A program made the position numbers and the translations under genes. Shown piece by piece: positions 36,378 through 45,752 of a DNA stretch of 64,000 nucleotides (position 1 is the first letter of the stretch; the number at the start of each line of letters is the position of its first letter). Location: positions 806,001-870,000 of the forward strand of contig NZ_AEUY02000005.1 of NCBI RefSeq assembly GCF_000188035.1, written 5' to 3'. Below the pieces are notes generated by a model, which saw nothing but the letters and a program-made list of their open reading frames with translations, had not been told where the DNA came from and searched no databases. This DNA comes from Streptococcus pseudoporcinus LQ 940-04. GTDB lineage: Bacteria; Bacillota; Bacilli; Lactobacillales; Streptococcaceae.

Positions 36378-37523
36378 ATGAAAATAACAGAATACAAAAA
36401 GAAAAACGGCACAATCATGTACCGTACTCAAGTTTATCTAGGTGTTGATAAAGTTACGGGTAATAAAGCACGAACTAGTGTGTCAGGACGAACTAAGAAA
36501 GCATTAAAGAACAATATCAAGTTAGCTAAGATGAGTTTCGGTTAAATGGTGAGACGCTTTCAAGGAAAGTACAAGTTAAGGCTTATGATCAATTAGTTGA
36601 CTTATGGTTAGAAAGCTACAAGCTTACAGTTAAACCGCAAACTTATAGGGTGACTTCCCGTCTGATTAATTGCCACTTGTTACCTTACTTTGGAAAAATG
36701 AAGCTTGATAAAATATCTAATACAGATATTCAGTCTTTTGTTAATAAACTCTCTAGTGAATTAGTCAATTTTAGAACTGTAAACTCAATCAATACCCGTA
36801 TACTGAAATATGGTGTATCATTAAATATAATTCCGTTCAATCCTGCTCGTGATGTCATACTACCTAAGAGGCAAAAGCAAGGGCGTGACAGTGTTAAGTT
36901 CATAGATAATAAAGATTTGAAAAAATTACTTGAATTCATGGAAAAGCAATCTTTCAGGCGTTATCGTTACCATGTTGAATTTGTTTTTTTATAAGCTATT
37001 ACTCGCTACTGGATTACGTATTGGTGAGGCGGTGGCTTTAGAATGGTCTGATATTGACCTAGAGAATGCTACAATTGATATAAACAAGAGTTTTAGCCAA
37101 GAATTGCGACTTGTAAGCACCACAAAGACTAAAGCAGGCACGCGCGTGATCAGCATTGACCAAGCTACCGTTAACATGCTAAGGCTTTATCAAGTGCGAC
37201 AAAGACAATTGTTCCACGAGGTAGACGAGAAAGCTCCAAAAGTAGTTTTTGCAACTCCTACAAGGGAATATATCTCAGGGTTAACACTTCAAAACAACTT
37301 AAATGGTAGTTGCGAACGTTTAGGGATACCTCATTTTACCTTCCACGCTTTCCGTCATACTCATGCAAGCTTGTTACTAAACGCGGGTATCTCATATAAA
37401 GAATTACAATATAGACTAGGCCATTCCAATATAGCCATGACTTTAGATATCTATTCTCACTTATCAAAAGATAAAGAAAAAGAAGCAGTTTCATATTACG
37501 AAAAAGCAATTAATAGCATTTAG
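36378..37523 (+). pseudogene. int: Tyrosine integrase of the island, broken by two frameshifts
   Basis: Reads as one phage-type tyrosine recombinase of about 380 residues in three frames. MKITEYKKKNGTIMYRTQVY and the arm-binding part end at a stop near 36543. The first shift (about 36525-36533) leads to EFRLNGETLSRK. The second is at the T7 run 36984-36990, after HVEFVF. The catalytic part is intact: LLLATGLRIGEAVALEW (first Arg), TFHAFRHTHASLLL (HxxR), LGHSNIAMTLDIYSH (His and Tyr). The gene lies beside attR. A C-terminal catalytic fragment from an internal start is conceivable but would lack DNA-arm binding. Confidence 0.88.
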
Positions 37524-37539
37524 TACGAAAAAAGGTACA
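37522..37539 (+). repeat. 18-bp direct repeat near the right island end
   Basis: AGTACGAAAAAAGGTACA, identical to 26363-26380. It begins within the integrase stop codon region. Confidence 0.7.
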
Positions 37540-37579
37540 CAAAAAATCGAAATAGATATTATAAAGGTCTTGCGAACGT

Positions 37580-37588
37580 TGATATAAT
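37580..37588 (+). promoter_or_regulatory. Substitute promoter for dut supplied by the island end
   Basis: Extended -10 TGATATAAT just inside attR, about 30 bp before the dut start; the -35 is poor (TTATAA). The same TGATATAAT occurs at the opposite island end (26302-26310). Confidence 0.55.
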
Positions 37589-37601
37589 AGCATTTATAGA
37601 A

Positions 37602-37636
37602 AGAAAAGGATAAAACATTATGAAAATTCGTGGCTT
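37602..37636 (+). repeat. attR, right island boundary (35-bp direct repeat)
   Basis: AGAAAAGGATAAAACAT, then T, then ATGAAAATTCGTGGCTT, 34 of 35 identical to attL. It contains the ribosome site and start of the intact dut. Confidence 0.88.
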
Positions 37637-38066
37637 TGAGTTAATTACGGAATATGCTGATGCTGCTCAGCTATTACCTAAAAGAGAAACAAAACATGCA
37701 GCAGGTTATGATTTAAAGGTGGCCAAGGCTACAACAATTGGTCCAGGTGAGATAAGCTTAGTTCCAACCGGCGTGAAGGCTTATATGCAGGCAGGCGAAG
37801 TTCTTTATCTATATGATCGCTCTTCAAATCCTCGCAAAAAAGGCTTAGTGTTGATCAATTCTGTTGGCGTTATTGATGGGGACTACTATAATAATGACAA
37901 TAATGAGGGACACATTTTTGCACAAATGAAAAACATTACCGATCAGCTAGTTTCCCTAGAAGTTGGCGAACGGATTGTTCAGGCGGTTTTTGCACCTTAC
38001 CTTCTAGCAGACGATGATCAGGCAGATGGTGTTCGTACAGGTGGCTTTGGGTCAACAGGACACTAA
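37620..38066 (+). CDS. dut: dUTP diphosphatase
   Basis: Hydrolyses dUTP to dUMP, keeping uracil out of DNA and feeding dTMP synthesis. The five trimeric dUTPase motifs are visible: [37 protein letters not shown] and the C-terminal RTGGFGSTG. It is 148 residues long and intact despite the island, because the att core restores the ribosome site and the first codons. Expression now depends on the island-end promoter or on read-through from the island. radA follows after 26 bp. Confidence 0.95.
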   Translation: MKIRGFELITEYADAAQLLPKRETKHAAGYDLKVAKATTIGPGEISLVPTGVKAYMQAGEVLYLYDRSSNPRKKGLVLINSVGVIDGDYYNNDNNEGHIFAQMKNITDQLVSLEVGERIVQAVFAPYLLADDDQADGVRTGGFGSTGH

Positions 38067-38092
38067 AGGGCCTTTTAATAAGGAAAAGAGAT

Positions 38093-39466
38093 ATGGCTAA
38101 GAAAAAAGCAACATTTGTTTGTCAGGAATGTGGGTATCACTCTCCTAAATATTTAGGGCGTTGTCCCAACTGCTCAGCCTGGTCTTCATTTGTGGAGGAA
38201 GTTGAAGTCCAAGAACTTAAAAATGCGCGTGTTAGCCTAACGGGTGAAAAAAGTCGCCCGGTGAAACTAAAAGACGTTGATAACCTCAATTATTCCCGTA
38301 CTCAGACCAACATGGATGAATTTAATCGAGTTCTTGGCGGAGGTGTCGTTCCTGGCAGTCTTATCCTGATAGGAGGAGATCCTGGGATTGGTAAATCAAC
38401 CTTACTCTTGCAAGTTTCGACCCAGTTGGCCAATAAAGGAACTGTTTTATACGTTTCTGGGGAAGAATCAGCAGAACAAATTAAGTTGCGTAGTGAACGT
38501 CTAGGTGAGATTGATAATGAATTTTATCTCTACGCCGAGACCAATATGCAAGAAATTAGAATTGAGATTGAGAAAATTCAACCTAATTTTCTGATTATTG
38601 ATTCTATTCAAACCATTATGAGTCCGGATAGTTCAGGTGTCCAAGGATCAGTTAGTCAGGTAAGAGAAGTAACAGCGGAACTCATGCAATTAGCTAAGAC
38701 TAATAATATTGCGACCTTTATAGTTGGACATGTTACTAAAGAAGGAACCATAGCGGGTCCAAGAATGCTGGAGCATATGGTGGACACAGTTCTTTATTTT
38801 GAAGGGGAACGTCATCATACCTTTAGGATTTTGCGAGCTGTTAAAAATCGTTTTGGATCAACTAATGAAATTGGTATTTTTGAAATGCAATCAGGTGGTC
38901 TGGTTGAAGTTACTAATCCCAGTCAAGTTTTCCTAGAGGAACGCTTAGATGGGGCCACAGGCTCAGCTATCGTTGTTACCATGGAAGGGAGTCGGCCAAT
39001 TTTAGCCGAGGTCCAATCTTTAGTCACGCCAACTGTTTTTGGTAATGCCCGAAGAACAACGACAGGGCTAGATTTCAATCGAGTTAGTTTAATTATGGCC
39101 GTTTTGGAAAAACGCTGTGGTTTGCTGTTACAGAATCAGGATGCCTATCTGAAGGCCGCTGGAGGTGTCAAATTAGATGAGCCCGCTATTGACTTGGCTG
39201 TTGCAGTTGCCATTGCTTCAAGTTATAAGGAGTTGCCAACCAACCCTCAAGAAGCCTTTCTAGGAGAAATTGGTTTGACGGGTGAGATTAGACGGGTGAC
39301 CCGCATTGAACAAAGGATTAATGAGGCAGCTAAGCTTGGCTTCACCAAGATTTATGCCCCTAAAAACGCCTTACAAGGGTTAGATATCTCTCAAAATATA
39401 GAAGTTGTTGGTCTATCAACTGTAGGTGAGGTTCTTAAAGCTGTCTTTACTAAAAATACCAAGTAA
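38093..39466 (+). CDS. radA: DNA repair protein RadA
   Basis: A RecA-like ATPase/helicase that extends recombination intermediates by branch migration and also acts in natural transformation. It has the C4 zinc finger ([18 protein letters not shown], residues 8-25), Walker [10 protein letters not shown] (about residue 99), the RadA KNRFG motif (about residue 253) and a Lon-protease-like C-terminal domain. The length is 457 residues. It follows dut in the same direction. Confidence 0.96.
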   Translation: MAKKKATFVCQECGYHSPKYLGRCPNCSAWSSFVEEVEVQELKNARVSLTGEKSRPVKLKDVDNLNYSRTQTNMDEFNRVLGGGVVPGSLILIGGDPGIGKSTLLLQVSTQLANKGTVLYVSGEESAEQIKLRSERLGEIDNEFYLYAETNMQEIRIEIEKIQPNFLIIDSIQTIMSPDSSGVQGSVSQVREVTAELMQLAKTNNIATFIVGHVTKEGTIAGPRMLEHMVDTVLYFEGERHHTFRILRAVKNRFGSTNEIGIFEMQSGGLVEVTNPSQVFLEERLDGATGSAIVVTMEGSRPILAEVQSLVTPTVFGNARRTTTGLDFNRVSLIMAVLEKRCGLLLQNQDAYLKAAGGVKLDEPAIDLAVAVAIASSYKELPTNPQEAFLGEIGLTGEIRRVTRIEQRINEAAKLGFTKIYAPKNALQGLDISQNIEVVGLSTVGEVLKAVFTKNTK

Positions 39467-39587
39467 CGATGTCAGCAATGACTCGTCAAAGAGAATTGAT
39501 TCAGGTTAAATGCTTAGAGTTTTTAACCCCAAAATGATATGATGTCACAAACTGGTAATTTACCCTTACATCTACTGAGGAGCAAGT

Positions 39588-40085
39588 ATGTCATATTTTA
39601 AAAGTTTTATGTTAGCTAATAGTGCCTATGTTGATCTTCATGGGACAGCTCATCTACCGCTTAAGCCTAAGACGCGTGTTGCCATCGTGACCTGTATGGA
39701 TTCTCGCTTACACGTTGCCCAAGCTTTGGGATTAGCACTTGGTGATGCCCATATTTTGAGAAACGCTGGTGGTCGTGTGACAGATGATATGATACGATCG
39801 CTGGTTATTTCACAACAACAAATGGGGACGCGTGAAATTGTGGTGTTACACCATACGGACTGTGGTGCTCAGACTTTTACTAACCAAAGCTTTGCGGACC
39901 ATATCCAGGAAAAGCTTGGCGTAGATGTATCAGATCATGATTTCTTACCTTTTCAAGATGTTGTAGAATCCGTCCGAGAAGATATGGCTATTTTGCAAGC
40001 ATCTCCACTGATTCCAGATGATGTTGATATCAATGGCGCAGTTTATGATGTTGATACCGGTAAAATGACGCAAGTTTTTAAATAA
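39588..40085 (+). CDS. Beta-class carbonic anhydrase
   Basis: Interconverts CO2 and bicarbonate, supplying bicarbonate for carboxylation reactions in low CO2. The zinc ligands and neighbours are VTCMDSR (Cys and Asp, about residues 37-41) and VLHHTDCGAQ (His and Cys, about residues 91-99). The length is 165 residues, like the short streptococcal enzymes. Its own promoter lies in the 120-bp gap after radA; ribosome site GAGGAGC. Confidence 0.92.
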   Translation: MSYFKSFMLANSAYVDLHGTAHLPLKPKTRVAIVTCMDSRLHVAQALGLALGDAHILRNAGGRVTDDMIRSLVISQQQMGTREIVVLHHTDCGAQTFTNQSFADHIQEKLGVDVSDHDFLPFQDVVESVREDMAILQASPLIPDDVDINGAVYDVDTGKMTQVFK

Positions 40086-40471
40086 TAGGAGTTAGGAGAG
40101 AGACTAAGGTTTTCTCTCTTTTTAATAGAGTGATCGTGATGTCAATTAGAGATTATGCAGAGACTATTAATAAATGATTAGGCTCACCTTGTTATTTGGA
40201 GTAAGCTCCTTGCTTTAACTTGTAACGATTCTTCTTACTCCCGCAAAAAAATATAAGGACTGACGAAGATTAAGAAGAATTGTTTTACAATCCCCTCTTA
40301 ATCAGACTGAATAAGGCTGATTTTCTTTCCTCAGGCCTATAAAATGTGCTATAATAGATGTGATTTGAATTATTCATTAGTAAATGACATCAGAGAACAA
40401 GCTCAACTTTAGTGTTGCTTGTTTTTAACTGACTCTAATGATGTCTAACAGAAAAAAAGAGGAGAAATAGA
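40086..40471 (+). other. Intergenic region with structured gltX leader
   Basis: The first part holds only a weak hairpin behind the carbonic anhydrase gene. TGCTATAAT (40347-40355) is an extended -10. The transcript leader then folds: GACATCA-GAG (40386) pairs with CTC-TAA-TGATGTC (about 40433), enclosing AACAAG..CAAC / GTTG-CTTGTT and a T run, a shape that could act as an attenuator. No T-box sequence (GGTGG) is seen. Confidence 0.5.
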
Positions 40472-41917
40472 ATGTCTAAACCAATTCGTGTGCGTTATGC
40501 ACCAAGTCCAACGGGGTTATTACACATTGGTAATGCCCGCACAGCGCTCTTTAACTACCTATATGCCCGTCATCACGGGGGCACTTTTATCATTCGTATT
40601 GAAGATACTGACCGTAAACGTCACGTCGCAGATGGAGAGCGCTCCCAGCTTGAGAACCTTAAATGGTTAGGGATTGATTGGGATGAGAGTCCTGAAACCC
40701 ATGCAAATTACCGTCAGTCAGAACGTCTGGAACTCTATCAGAAATATATTGATATTCTTTTGGAAAAAGGCTTAGCCTATAAATCTTATGTCACAGAAGA
40801 AGAGTTAGCTGCAGAACGTGAACGACAAGAGGCAGCTGGCGAAACGCCTCGATACATTAACGAGTTTATTGGCATGTCGGAAGAGGAAAAATTAGCCTAT
40901 ATCGCAGACCGCGAAGCTCAAGGCATTATCCCAACAGTTCGCTTAAAAGTCAATGAGTCAGGTATCTACAAATGGACCGACATGGTTAAAGGAGATATTG
41001 AGTTTGAAGGTGCTAATATCGGAGGCGATTGGGTTATTCAGAAAAAAGATGGTTACCCAACTTATAACTTTGCTGTTGTTGTTGACGACCATGACATGCA
41101 AATTTCACATGTTATCCGTGGTGATGACCATATTGCTAACACTCCAAAACAATTAATGGTTTATGAAGCATTAGGTTGGGAAGCGCCAGTATTTGGTCAT
41201 ATGACCTTGATTATTAATGCTGAAACGGGGAAAAAATTATCTAAACGTGATACTGACACTCTTCAATTTATCGAAGATTATCGTAAAAAAGGCTACATGC
41301 CTGAGGCTGTCTTTAATTTTATTGCGCTTTTGGGTTGGAATCCTGGTGGAGAAGATGAGATTTTCTCACGTCAGCAATTAATTGATCTTTTTGATGAAAA
41401 TCGCCTTAGCAAATCACCTGCTGCCTTTGATCAAAAGAAAATGGATTGGATGAGTAATGATTATCTGAAAAAAGCTGATTCTGCCAAAGTCTTTGACCTT
41501 TGTAAGCCCTTCTTAGAAGCTGCTGGTCGTCTAACGGATAAAGCTGAAAAATTAGTGCAACTTTATCAACCACAATTGAGATCGGCTGATGAAATAGTGC
41601 CTTTAACAGATCTCTTCTTTAGTGATTTTCCTGACTTAACAGAGGCCGAAAAGGAAGTGATGGCTGGTGAAACAGTACCAACAGTCTTGAAAGCCTTTAA
41701 AGAAAAACTAGAGGCTATGTCAGACGAAGAATTCCAACCGGAAAATATTTTTCCACAGATTAAAGCTGTTCAAAAAGAAACCGGTATTAAAGGGAAAAAC
41801 CTTTTCATGCCAATTCGTATTGCTGTTTCAGGAGAAATGCATGGTCCAGAATTGCCAAATACCATTTACCTTCTAGGGCGTGAAAAATCAATTGAACATA
41901 TCAACAATATGCTTTAA
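40472..41917 (+). CDS. gltX: Glutamyl-tRNA synthetase
   Basis: Charges tRNA-Glu and, in organisms with GatCAB, tRNA-Gln. Class I signatures are [20 protein letters not shown] (HIGH-like, residues 11 on) and KLSKRD (KMSKS-like, about residue 254). The 481-residue length and anticodon-binding C terminus are normal. The structured leader upstream suggests regulated transcription. The ribosome site is GAGGAGA. Confidence 0.97.
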   Translation: MSKPIRVRYAPSPTGLLHIGNARTALFNYLYARHHGGTFIIRIEDTDRKRHVADGERSQLENLKWLGIDWDESPETHANYRQSERLELYQKYIDILLEKGLAYKSYVTEEELAAERERQEAAGETPRYINEFIGMSEEEKLAYIADREAQGIIPTVRLKVNESGIYKWTDMVKGDIEFEGANIGGDWVIQKKDGYPTYNFAVVVDDHDMQISHVIRGDDHIANTPKQLMVYEALGWEAPVFGHMTLIINAETGKKLSKRDTDTLQFIEDYRKKGYMPEAVFNFIALLGWNPGGEDEIFSRQQLIDLFDENRLSKSPAAFDQKKMDWMSNDYLKKADSAKVFDLCKPFLEAAGRLTDKAEKLVQLYQPQLRSADEIVPLTDLFFSDFPDLTEAEKEVMAGETVPTVLKAFKEKLEAMSDEEFQPENIFPQIKAVQKETGIKGKNLFMPIRIAVSGEMHGPELPNTIYLLGREKSIEHINNML

Positions 41918-41968
41918 ATTTAAATAAGAGTTTTTGACTCTTTGTAACATCTACTATGTGAAGGCTTA

Positions 41969-41998
41969 GAGAGGACCAAGCAGGTCTTCTCTTTTCTT
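41969..41998 (+). terminator. Intrinsic terminator after gltX
   Basis: GAGAGGACC AAGCA GGTCTTCTC hairpin (one G-U pair) followed by TTTTCTT. The rest of the 41918-42277 gap has no gene that I can see; TTAGAATATATGA near 42236 may be part of the fas promoter. Confidence 0.75.
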
Positions 41999-42277
41999 GT
42001 CTTCAAGGCTAGAGGATTAGCTGGAATACTATTGTAGGGTATGGAAAACTTAGTCTCATCATTTTTGGCAAGGCAATATTGAAGGAATAATTTCGGGTTT
42101 CTCATGGTCTGGAAATATTGAAACAGAGCTTTCTAAACAAGCTAATTGTCAATGCTAGAAGCCGTTACTAAAACTAATACCTGTTTTTGAAAGATTTGTA
42201 ATAAAAAAGGCATAATTCTTGAGAACTTTATGTGTTAGAATATATGAGTTATATAAAACACGAAGAAAGGAAGTTTG

Positions 42278-43624
42278 ATGACGCCCATTCAGTTATTAGG
42301 ATTTCAATTATCGATTATAGTGTTTTATTTTTCTGAAATTAGTGTTCTGAGTTTCTTTTCAGATTTAAAACTCCCTTTTTGGAAAAAAATGTTGATTACC
42401 GCAGTGGCTTTATTCTTTAATCAAATGCCTATACTAGCTCCGCTTTTGATTGACCCTCTGCTCTTTTGGATAATCTTAGTTATACATAAGCACCGTGTAC
42501 TTAGCTGTCGAACCCTATACCTCGCATTGGCTCCTAGTGTTTTTGTAGATTTGGTATCGCGTTTTTTAGCCTCCTGTTTGATTCCTTATCTTTTTCAGAT
42601 TCATGTCCGAGAGACGGATCACCTATGGATTAATTTATTAGCTTACCTCTTACTCTTTCCGAGTCTCCAACTGTTTTCGTATTTGATTGGTAAGGATTAT
42701 AAAAAGATATATGAAAATGAGTATTCTGAAGATGCCAAGCGATTTGTTACAATTATGCTGATTTTTATTTTTGCTTATTACATTGATGTTTTTCTCATTT
42801 TAGGTTTCGAAGACCCATTTTTGTTCTACCTTTATCCAAATAGCGTCCCTCGATCCTATCAAATCTTTTATTTAACATTTTCGATTATTTTTTTATTTTT
42901 ACTAGCTTATTTTAACCGCTTATCTAAGTTACATTTGGAAAAAGCATTGAGAAGGGAAAAAGAAAATTACATCGAAAATTTAGTGCATTACGGTAATCAT
43001 TTGGAAAAGCTGTATAAAGAAATTACAGTTTTTAAAGACACTTATTTTAATAAACTAGCTATTTTAGGGAAAGCTATTGAAGCAGAAGATATTCCCTTAA
43101 TTCGAAATGTTTATGAGTCAACGGTTACAGAGTCTAAGGAATACTGGGATGATAAGCATTATAATATTTCAAAATTAAGCAATATAAGGATGCCTTCTAT
43201 TAAGAGTTTATTATCTGCAAAAATTGTAAAAGCTGAGAAATTGGGCATAACAGTCAATCTGGAAGTTCCGGATCAGATAGATAATACTTATATTTCTCGT
43301 TTTGATCTCTTGCTTCTTATCTCTATTTTTTGTGATAATGCTATTGAAGCTGCCATCGAATCAGCGGCTAGAACGATCACTATTGCTTATTTTAAATCAG
43401 AGGAAAAGCAGATTGTGGTTGTTATGAACTCATGTCTGGAAAAACAAGTTAATATTAATCGTATTTTTAAAGAAGGGGTTTCAACAAAAGGCCAGGGGCG
43501 AGGGATTGGTTTAGCAAATGTTTTAGATATAGTGCAAAAATACTCCAATCTAAGCCTAAGCACTCAAAGTAAAGATTATACTTTTCAACAGCTGATAACA
43601 ATTTCAAAAGAAGGCGGAATCTAA
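42278..43624 (+). CDS. fasB: Fas system sensor kinase FasB (kinase domain lacks the phospho-acceptor His)
   Basis: A membrane sensor of the AgrC/ComD class, 448 residues, with six or so N-terminal membrane segments, a coiled-coil-like linker (residues 225-250) and an ATPase domain. The ATP-binding part is intact: FCDNAIEAA (N box, Asn354) and GQGRGIGLANV (G box). At the place where the phosphorylated His should be, the sequence is VFKDTYFNKL, with Asp254 instead of His. First gene of the fasBCA operon. The ATG at 42278 follows AAAGGAAG. Confidence 0.9.
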   Translation: MTPIQLLGFQLSIIVFYFSEISVLSFFSDLKLPFWKKMLITAVALFFNQMPILAPLLIDPLLFWIILVIHKHRVLSCRTLYLALAPSVFVDLVSRFLASCLIPYLFQIHVRETDHLWINLLAYLLLFPSLQLFSYLIGKDYKKIYENEYSEDAKRFVTIMLIFIFAYYIDVFLILGFEDPFLFYLYPNSVPRSYQIFYLTFSIIFLFLLAYFNRLSKLHLEKALRREKENYIENLVHYGNHLEKLYKEITVFKDTYFNKLAILGKAIEAEDIPLIRNVYESTVTESKEYWDDKHYNISKLSNIRMPSIKSLLSAKIVKAEKLGITVNLEVPDQIDNTYISRFDLLLLISIFCDNAIEAAIESAARTITIAYFKSEEKQIVVVMNSCLEKQVNINRIFKEGVSTKGQGRGIGLANVLDIVQKYSNLSLSTQSKDYTFQQLITISKEGGI

Positions 43625-44931
43625 TGGGGAACAATTTGCAAGTTATTCTGTTTTGTTCTATTGTATTTATGGCAGATTGGTTTATTTTTCAAAAATGCAC
43701 TAGTATCTCATTATCTTTAGATAAAATCGCTGGAATTTTTGTCATTTTTTTAAGTTTAAACTTTTTAACAGCTAGTTTTATTGTCGTAGATCCTATCTTG
43801 TTAGTAATTGTTAGTCGTTTATTTTACCCAAGTAAGAAATGGTCAGAACATATTTTCTATGGCTTTTTTTCAGTTATGTTGGTAGAAGTTGTCTTTCGAG
43901 TAATATCGGGTATTATTTTGCCCATTGTGACCGGTTTTACCGTAGAAAAGATTACTTCTAATTTCACGCTGCTAGAGCTCTCTTATCTATTAATTCTTCC
44001 TGTAGCCAATCTTTTTAATTTTATATTCGGATTTAATTTTAACTTGATAAGGTTTATTTCTCATAGTAAATTAAAAAACTGGTTGATCGGTATGAATACA
44101 CTGATGATAGCTTACTATTTAACTATTCATTTTTTTGTCAATTTTCATACACCTTACCAATCTTATTTTCTAAAGTACCGCACTTTCTTCATTTTTATCT
44201 ATCTAGCCCTCATGATGACTGTCGTTATAAAACTTGATCGTTTTGCTAAAGATCAATTGCAATCTGATATTAAGCAAGCAGAAAAAGAAAGAGCTCATTA
44301 TTTAGAAAATTACAATAATCATATTGAACAACTTTATCGTGATATTCGAATCATAAAACATGATGCTGAAAATATCATGATTAGTTTAAAAGACAGTATT
44401 GATCGTGGCAATCTTGATGATATTTCTTATGTTTATCATAATATTGTCAGAGAATCAGGTACAGCTATGGAAAGTTTAGGTCCAGATTTGAACTCTTTAG
44501 GAAATATCAAAGAAGCTGTTATTAAATCGTTGATTAATGCAAAATTACTTGAAGCAAAGCAACAAGAAATTGATGTCTATCTCGAAGTTCCTGATACTAT
44601 AAGTGAAAATTACATTGAAATATTAGATTTAGTACCAATTTTATCAAAACTATTTGATCATGCTATTATGACGGCAAAAGGTGGTAGAAGGCCTTTTATT
44701 TCAGTTGCCTATTTCCATCAAGGTAAGAAGCAGTTTTTCATTATTGAGAATAGCACAAAAATAAAGAGAGTTGACATTAGCCAATTATTTGATGACAATA
44801 GAAAACAGGTGGACGAAATGTCAGAAAGTTCAGCCTTTCTTTCTGATATACTAGCTGGCTATCCCAAAGTTGTTTTTTCTTCAAAAAGTGACCATTACCG
44901 CTTAAGGCAATGTTTAGAAATGGATGATTAA
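43624..44931 (+). CDS. fasC: Fas system sensor kinase FasC (His present, ATPase degenerate)
   Basis: A 435-residue paralogue of FasB with similar membrane and linker parts. It keeps the phospho-acceptor motif (IIKHDAENIM, His246). Its ATPase domain is damaged: the N box reads LFDHAIMTA (His346 for Asn) and the glycine-rich G box is absent. The combination suggests that FasB phosphorylates FasC within a heterodimer (inference). It overlaps fasB by one base (TAATG). Confidence 0.9.
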   Translation: MGNNLQVILFCSIVFMADWFIFQKCTSISLSLDKIAGIFVIFLSLNFLTASFIVVDPILLVIVSRLFYPSKKWSEHIFYGFFSVMLVEVVFRVISGIILPIVTGFTVEKITSNFTLLELSYLLILPVANLFNFIFGFNFNLIRFISHSKLKNWLIGMNTLMIAYYLTIHFFVNFHTPYQSYFLKYRTFFIFIYLALMMTVVIKLDRFAKDQLQSDIKQAEKERAHYLENYNNHIEQLYRDIRIIKHDAENIMISLKDSIDRGNLDDISYVYHNIVRESGTAMESLGPDLNSLGNIKEAVIKSLINAKLLEAKQQEIDVYLEVPDTISENYIEILDLVPILSKLFDHAIMTAKGGRRPFISVAYFHQGKKQFFIIENSTKIKRVDISQLFDDNRKQVDEMSESSAFLSDILAGYPKVVFSSKSDHYRLRQCLEMDD

Positions 44932-44932
44932 A

Positions 44933-45670
44933 ATGAATATTTTTATATTAGAAGACGACTATATCCAACAGGGCCGGATAGAGTCTGTTATTGAAGAGAT
45001 TTTAAAAGAGCAGAAGATCGCGAAATCTTATATGGAGGTTTTTTCTAATCCACAAAAGCTCCTAGATAGTATTCATGAACGTGGAGAGCATCAACTTTTT
45101 TTCTTAGATATTGATATCAAAGGCGAAACAAAAAGGGGATTAGAATTAGCAGCGGAGATTCGGATGTTAGATTCTAATGCTGTTATTGTGTTCGTTACGA
45201 CCCACTCTGAATTTGCACCTATTTCATTCAAATATAAGGTTTCAGCACTTGATTTTATTGATAAAGCTGTTGACAATGCCCAATTTAAAGAACAAATTCA
45301 AGAATGTATCCTCTATACAAGACAGATGATGTCAAACCATGAGACAGAAGAAGTATTTTTATTTGAAACGCCTCAAACTCGTCTTCGGTTACCCTATAAA
45401 GATATTTTATATTTTGCCACCTCGACAACTCCCCATAAAGTCTGCCTTTGGACTCAGACAGAACGTTTAGAATTTTATGGTAATTTAGCAGAACTTCAAG
45501 AAGTTGCCCCCAAACTATTTCTTTGTCATCGTTCATTTTTAGTGAATTTGGAAAATGTAGTGCGAATAGACAAATCTCATCAATTGGTCTATTTTGAAAA
45601 TGGGGATTCCTGCCTAGTTTCGCGTTTGAAAATAAAGCATTTAATCGAAAAATGGGAATCATTTAACTAA
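44933..45670 (+). CDS. fasA: Fas system response regulator FasA (LytTR family)
   Basis: A 245-residue receiver plus LytTR DNA-binding protein. The receiver shows FILEDD at the acidic pocket, FFLDIDIKG with the phosphorylatable Asp near residue 57, and a late Lys. The LytTR domain runs from about residue 140 (RLRLPYKDILYFATS, FLCHRSFLVNL, LVSRLKIKHL). FasA activates fasX, which lies directly downstream behind a pair of direct repeats. I choose the ATG at 44933; another start 9 nt upstream overlaps fasC. Confidence 0.92.
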   Translation: MNIFILEDDYIQQGRIESVIEEILKEQKIAKSYMEVFSNPQKLLDSIHERGEHQLFFLDIDIKGETKRGLELAAEIRMLDSNAVIVFVTTHSEFAPISFKYKVSALDFIDKAVDNAQFKEQIQECILYTRQMMSNHETEEVFLFETPQTRLRLPYKDILYFATSTTPHKVCLWTQTERLEFYGNLAELQEVAPKLFLCHRSFLVNLENVVRIDKSHQLVYFENGDSCLVSRLKIKHLIEKWESFN

Positions 45671-45678
45671 AAAAGTTA

Positions 45679-45710
45679 ACATTTTAGGACAAATTTTCGA
45701 CATTTTAGGA
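45679..45710 (+). promoter_or_regulatory. Direct repeats upstream of fasX, probable FasA binding site
   Basis: ACATTTTAGGA occurs at 45679 and again at 45700, 21 bp apart (two helical turns), the layout of LytTR-regulator sites. The -10 of fasX (TATAAT, 45740) lies 30 bp downstream. Confidence 0.75.
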
Positions 45711-45752
45711 AAAATAACTGAAAAACCTGTATTTTTATTTATAATAATCTTA

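Larger units (their letters stand above)
26224..37636. mobile_element. Decayed phage-satellite-like chromosomal island inserted in the 5' end of dut
   Basis: The element is bounded by 35-bp direct repeats (attL/attR) covering the dut ribosome site and first codons. It has a tyrosine integrase next to attR, a divergent CI/Cro switch at 33.7-33.9 kb, a leftward block of small phage-like genes including a DnaD-like replication gene, an ArpU-like gene and a toxin-antitoxin pair, and a P63C gene. No terminase, capsid, tail or lysis genes are present. The layout resembles phage-inducible chromosomal islands such as SpyCI. Several genes are broken, and an IS1182-family element lies in the left arm, so it is probably immobile on its own. 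Confidence 0.82.

Noticed and set aside
26224..37636. A complete prophage
   Set aside because: There are no terminase, portal, capsid, tail, holin or endolysin genes; gene content and size fit a satellite island.
40380..40471. T-box riboswitch in front of gltX
   Set aside because: No GGTGG/T-box sequence and no specifier-loop architecture; only a simple folded leader is present.
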